In this document: piece after piece, positions 48,138 to 50,971 of the stretch
Layout: every line of letters starts with the position of its first letter
Numbering within the stretch: position 1 is the first letter of the stretch
Assembly (NCBI GenBank): GCA_023334545.1
Contig: JAADVB010000131.1
Location: forward strand, 1-50,971
DNA: 50,971 bases
Reading direction: 5' to 3'
From: Salisapilia sapeloensis
Taxonomy: Eukaryota; Oomycota; Peronosporomycetes; Peronosporales; Salisapiliaceae
Made by a program: the position numbers and the translations under genes
The notes under the pieces: generated by a model
Databases searched by the model: none
What the model saw: only the letters and a program-made list of their open reading frames with translations
Told to the model about the DNA's origin: nothing

Positions 48138-49304
48138 ATGACGAGCCCAACACGAAAGAGCTCGCTGCCGCCCACGGCGCCGGTGACCATCAAGAAGGAA
48201 CGCGAGGATGCTGCTGGGAGCTCCTCCATCTACGGTCGGCGAGACAGCTTCGGGCTAGGCTCCAGCGACGACTTTATGAACATGATCACTCACACGCCTC
48301 CGGCGTTTTCGCCTGGCAGTCTGAACGTCCCACTCCCAAAGCGAAATCGCAGTGGCAGCGTCTCGAGCCGACTGCTCAGTGCCGCCGACTTGGAGGAGCG
48401 TGGGATCATCGACAAGCAGCAGAAAGGCGTGTTGAAAGTAGGTGGCTTCCATCTTCCAATCCCAACGGATAGACTAAAATTGGTTTTATACTAGGATTTG
48501 ATTATTAGCGGAGGAGATGAGGCTCTGCAGAAGGCCCTCGAAAAGTTCGATGCAGGAGACGCCTCGTCCCTCGAAGCCATGCTCGACCAGAGTCAGTTGA
48601 ATACAGGGCAGCGAAAGTCGTCGCTGGAAGTCTTGGACGACTTGGACTTTGGCTTCTTGAATGTTGGCAGTCTCGGAGGAACGCCAAAGGAAGGCAACTT
48701 GTCTGCCTCGAGCATGGGCACCGGAGGCGAGGCCAACACGAGTCTGAACACGAACGCGCCTCCGAGTTCCGCCATGGACGAATGGGACGACTTGAATTTT
48801 GAGGCTGCGTTCGCAGACGTGTCGACGAGAGACATCCTCGAAGGAGAGTTCTTCTCCCAGTCGCTCGGTACCTCTCTCCCGAATTCACTGCCCACCGTCG
48901 GACTGGGCATCACGCCTCCGACGAACTTTTCTTTCGGTGATGAGCTACTGGACAACTCTGCCTTCAAGAGCGAAGAGCAGGAGGACAATACAATGCAGGA
49001 AAAGAAGAAAGAGGATGAGAAGAACAACTCGATCTCGAGACCGATCGGCATTCCGTCGTCCGAGCACGAGCACAAGATATCGACCCAAGGCCCGACGCAC
49101 CAGAAGAATGTCGGTGCGTATTCGCCCGAGTCGAGGCGGAAGCGTATCGAAAAGTTCTTGGAGAAGCGACAGAAGCGCGTGTGGCGAAAGGAGGTCAAGT
49201 ACGACGTCCGGAAAAACTTTGCCGACTCTCGGTTACGAGTGAAGGGGCGATTCGTGAAGAAGGAAGACGAGCAGTTGCTGCGAGAGCTACTGAGCTTGAC
49301 CTAG
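48138..49304 (+). CDS. CCT-motif protein
   Basis: Two exons, 48138-48437 and 48495-49304, separated by a 57-nt intron (GT-AG), give 369 residues. Most of the protein is low-complexity Ser/Gly/Asp/Glu. A CCT motif (CONSTANS, CO-like, TOC1) lies at the C-terminus, about 314-356: RRKRIEKFLEKRQKRVW, KYDVRKNFADSRLRVKGRF. The motif is basic and holds a nuclear localisation signal; in plants it mediates DNA and NF-Y-type interactions. The N-terminal part has short Ser-Pro-rich motifs (SFGLGSS, THTPPAFSPG) that may be phosphorylated. A regulator of gene expression is the reasonable guess. Confidence 0.85.
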
Positions 49305-49385
49305 GGCGATGGAGAGAGTTTCATTTTGAAAGGGAATTGCTGTGGTTTTATTTTAAGTTGTGGAATAAAAGACAGCCGTTGATTT

Positions 49386-50723
49386 TTACATGTGAATGCC
49401 TGCCTCAGACAGCGCGTCGATCGTCCACGACGGGTAGTCTCCACTCGGAAACTGCCGCTGCATGAATGAACGGACAAAAGACTCGAATTTGTCATCCAGA
49501 ATGCTTTGCCTCAGTCTCGACATGAGCTGGAGGACGTACGTGACGTTGTGGATCGTCAAGAGCTGGGCTCCGATGCCGTCCGGACCTTGCTTTAGGTTCG
49601 TGTGGACGTACGCGCGCGAGTAGTTTCTACAAACTAGACACTGACAACCCTCTTCAATCGGAGACAAGTCTGACTGCATGTTGGCGCTCTTCAGTTTGAG
49701 CATGCCGGAGGACACCAGCGCAGTCCCGAAGCGAGCTGTCCGCGTAGGAAACACACAGTCGAACATGTCTACTCCGAGAGCGGAACAAATGACCAGGTCC
49801 AGAGGATACCCAACGCCCATGAGATACCTCGGTTTGTCCTTTGGCAGTCGTTGCGTGCACTTCGCCACCACCCTCCAGAACGCATCTTTCGATTCTCCAC
49901 CAGCCAATCCCCCGATAGCAAAGCCAGGGATCTGGTCATTACGTTCCAAGAAAGCGTCCAGACACTGGTCTCGAAGCCCTCCGTCACTAACGTCCAGTCC
50001 TCCTTGAACAATGGCGAACAGATTCTGCTTTTCAGGTCGCTTGTGTGCTGACAGACACCTGTCCAGCCATCTCACCGTTCTGCCAGTTGCTTCAATAAAT
50101 CTCTCCTGGTCGGGCGAGACGCTGGAGACGACATCGTCCAAAGCCATGATGATATCTGCTCCAATCTCGTTCTGGTGAGTGATGCTCGCTTCCGGTGTCA
50201 AAAGCATCTCACTGCCGTCCACGAAGCTTTGAAATTTAACTCCTTCCTCTGTAATCTCTGCCAGTTTGGATAAACTCACCATCTGAAACCCACCAGAGTC
50301 AGTCAAAACGTTGTGCTTCCAGTTCATAAAGTCATGGATCTGGTCGTCGTAGCGGTCGAGGAGCTTCGTTCCGGGTCGCAAAGCCAAGTGGTACGTGTTG
50401 GCTAGCAAGAGTCGGCACGAAGTTTCTTCCATTTGGTCCGGGGTCAAGCCTTTAATGGTTGCCTGCGTGCCCACGGGCATAAAGACTGGCGTTAATACTG
50501 GCCCATGGGGAAGGTGAAGCGTCGACGCACGTGCGTACCGGTGGGAAGTCGCCTTCACATCGAACGATAGAGCAAACTTTGATGATCTGTCAGGACTGAC
50601 TTGGCGTATTTTCTTTACAGGAGGTTCTTGCAGTGAGCTCATTGCTCTCACTTGGTTGCAAATCGATTTGAAGCGATTAATCGTGCTCGGATTTGGCTTT
50701 GGACATTTCGTTGCGCCGATCAT
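49386..50723 (-). CDS. QTRT1: Queuine tRNA-ribosyltransferase catalytic subunit
   Basis: A 445-residue protein of the tRNA-guanine transglycosylase family, which swaps guanine 34 for queuine in tRNAs for Asn, Asp, His and Tyr. From the N-terminus the domain shows MPVGTQATIKGL, LLLANTYHL, the active-site DSGGFQ (D142), VQGGLD, GFAIGGLAGGE and the nucleophile in FDCVFPTR (D322). The zinc site is C360, C362, C365 and H392. The catalytic core begins near residue 50. The first ATG (50723) gives a 27-residue leader before a second Met (50642, MSSLQEPP); the leader is basic and lacks acidic residues. No introns. It is divergent from the partial gene at the right edge, 182 bp between starts. Confidence 0.95.
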   Translation of the reverse strand: MIGATKCPKPNPSTINRFKSICNQVRAMSSLQEPPVKKIRQVSPDRSSKFALSFDVKATSHRYARASTLHLPHGPVLTPVFMPVGTQATIKGLTPDQMEETSCRLLLANTYHLALRPGTKLLDRYDDQIHDFMNWKHNVLTDSGGFQMVSLSKLAEITEEGVKFQSFVDGSEMLLTPEASITHQNEIGADIIMALDDVVSSVSPDQERFIEATGRTVRWLDRCLSAHKRPEKQNLFAIVQGGLDVSDGGLRDQCLDAFLERNDQIPGFAIGGLAGGESKDAFWRVVAKCTQRLPKDKPRYLMGVGYPLDLVICSALGVDMFDCVFPTRTARFGTALVSSGMLKLKSANMQSDLSPIEEGCQCLVCRNYSRAYVHTNLKQGPDGIGAQLLTIHNVTYVLQLMSRLRQSILDDKFESFVRSFMQRQFPSGDYPSWTIDALSEAGIHM

Positions 50724-50905
50724 GTCCAGCGATTAAAGTAGCTCATGAATATAAATTCACCCTATATCCTTAACTGGTGCGTTAAAAATACTCCGACTAA
50801 ATTAATTCAGCCAATCATCTACACTTTTTTCTTCATTTTCCACCAACGAAATCTGACGACGAGTAAGCTAAGGCGTCAAGGGGCAGACGACATTACCAAG
50901 AGGTT

Positions 50906-50971
50906 ATGAGCTTGGTGGAGGACGTGGAGGCGCAGATCCAGCAGTTGAAGACGCAGCTGCGTGCCAAGCAG
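50906..50971 (+). CDS. 5' end of a coiled-coil gene leaving the window
   Basis: The ATG at 50906 opens a frame of 22 codons to the window edge. The residues (MSLVEDVEAQIQQLKTQLRA and onward) form a clear heptad-like helix rich in Gln, Lys and Leu. Only the N-terminus is visible, so I cannot name the product. Confidence 0.45.
   Translation, partial: MSLVEDVEAQIQQLKTQLRAKQ

Overview
This window is nuclear DNA of a eukaryote, most likely an oomycete of the Phytophthora/Plasmopara/Pythium kind. The evidence is gene density (about 28 protein genes in 51 kb, many intronless), very short GT-AG introns (51-68 nt in the seven-exon, four-exon, three-exon and two-exon genes rebuilt here), and lineage-typical families: FYVE-like zinc proteins, several START-like proteins with a bZIP-like N-terminus, GT71-type putative mannosyltransferases, WRKY19-like zinc-finger repeat proteins, MORN and ankyrin proteins. 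An intraflagellar-transport gene (IFT22) suggests a species that still makes flagellated zoospores.

Layout. 0-9.7 kb: a PTGR3/ZADH2-like oxidoreductase, an IQ/Sfi1-like protein, a FAR1/MULE-derived DNA-binding protein, an ER DNAJC3/p58IPK co-chaperone (seven exons), a FYVE-like protein, tRNA-Ser(CGA) and a small coiled-coil protein. 9.7-11.5 kb is AT-richer and empty. 11.5-23.2 kb is a family-rich block: two START-like regulators with a bZIP-like motif and three GT71 glycosyltransferases, interleaved around an F-box/macro-domain fusion. 23.7-33 kb: an ankyrin protein, tRNA-Leu(AAG), the U5 snRNP protein DIB1, an 1804-residue glycine-rich membrane glycoprotein resembling a plant family, and a MORN protein. 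33.6-37.6 kb: exportin-6 (four exons) and COX6B (two exons). 37.7-43.2 kb: a RING/CXC protein with a CaaX end, two tandem bZIP/START-like genes, and a polybasic protein that also ends in a CaaX box. 44-51 kb: IFT22 and MED10 in head-to-head arrangement, a WRKY19-like zinc-finger protein, a CCT-domain protein, the catalytic subunit of queuine tRNA-ribosyltransferase, and the first 22 codons of a gene leaving the window.

Most genes are conserved housekeeping functions (splicing, mediator, nuclear export, respiration, tRNA modification, ER folding). There is no operon-like pathway. The less ordinary material is the four-member bZIP/START-like family, the three-member GT71 family with a paired loss of cysteines in one copy, the F-box/macro fusion, the RING/CXC/CaaX fusion and the polybasic CaaX protein. 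I saw no IS element, CRISPR array, rRNA gene, intact transposon or virus. All functional calls are from reading translations; no database search was possible.
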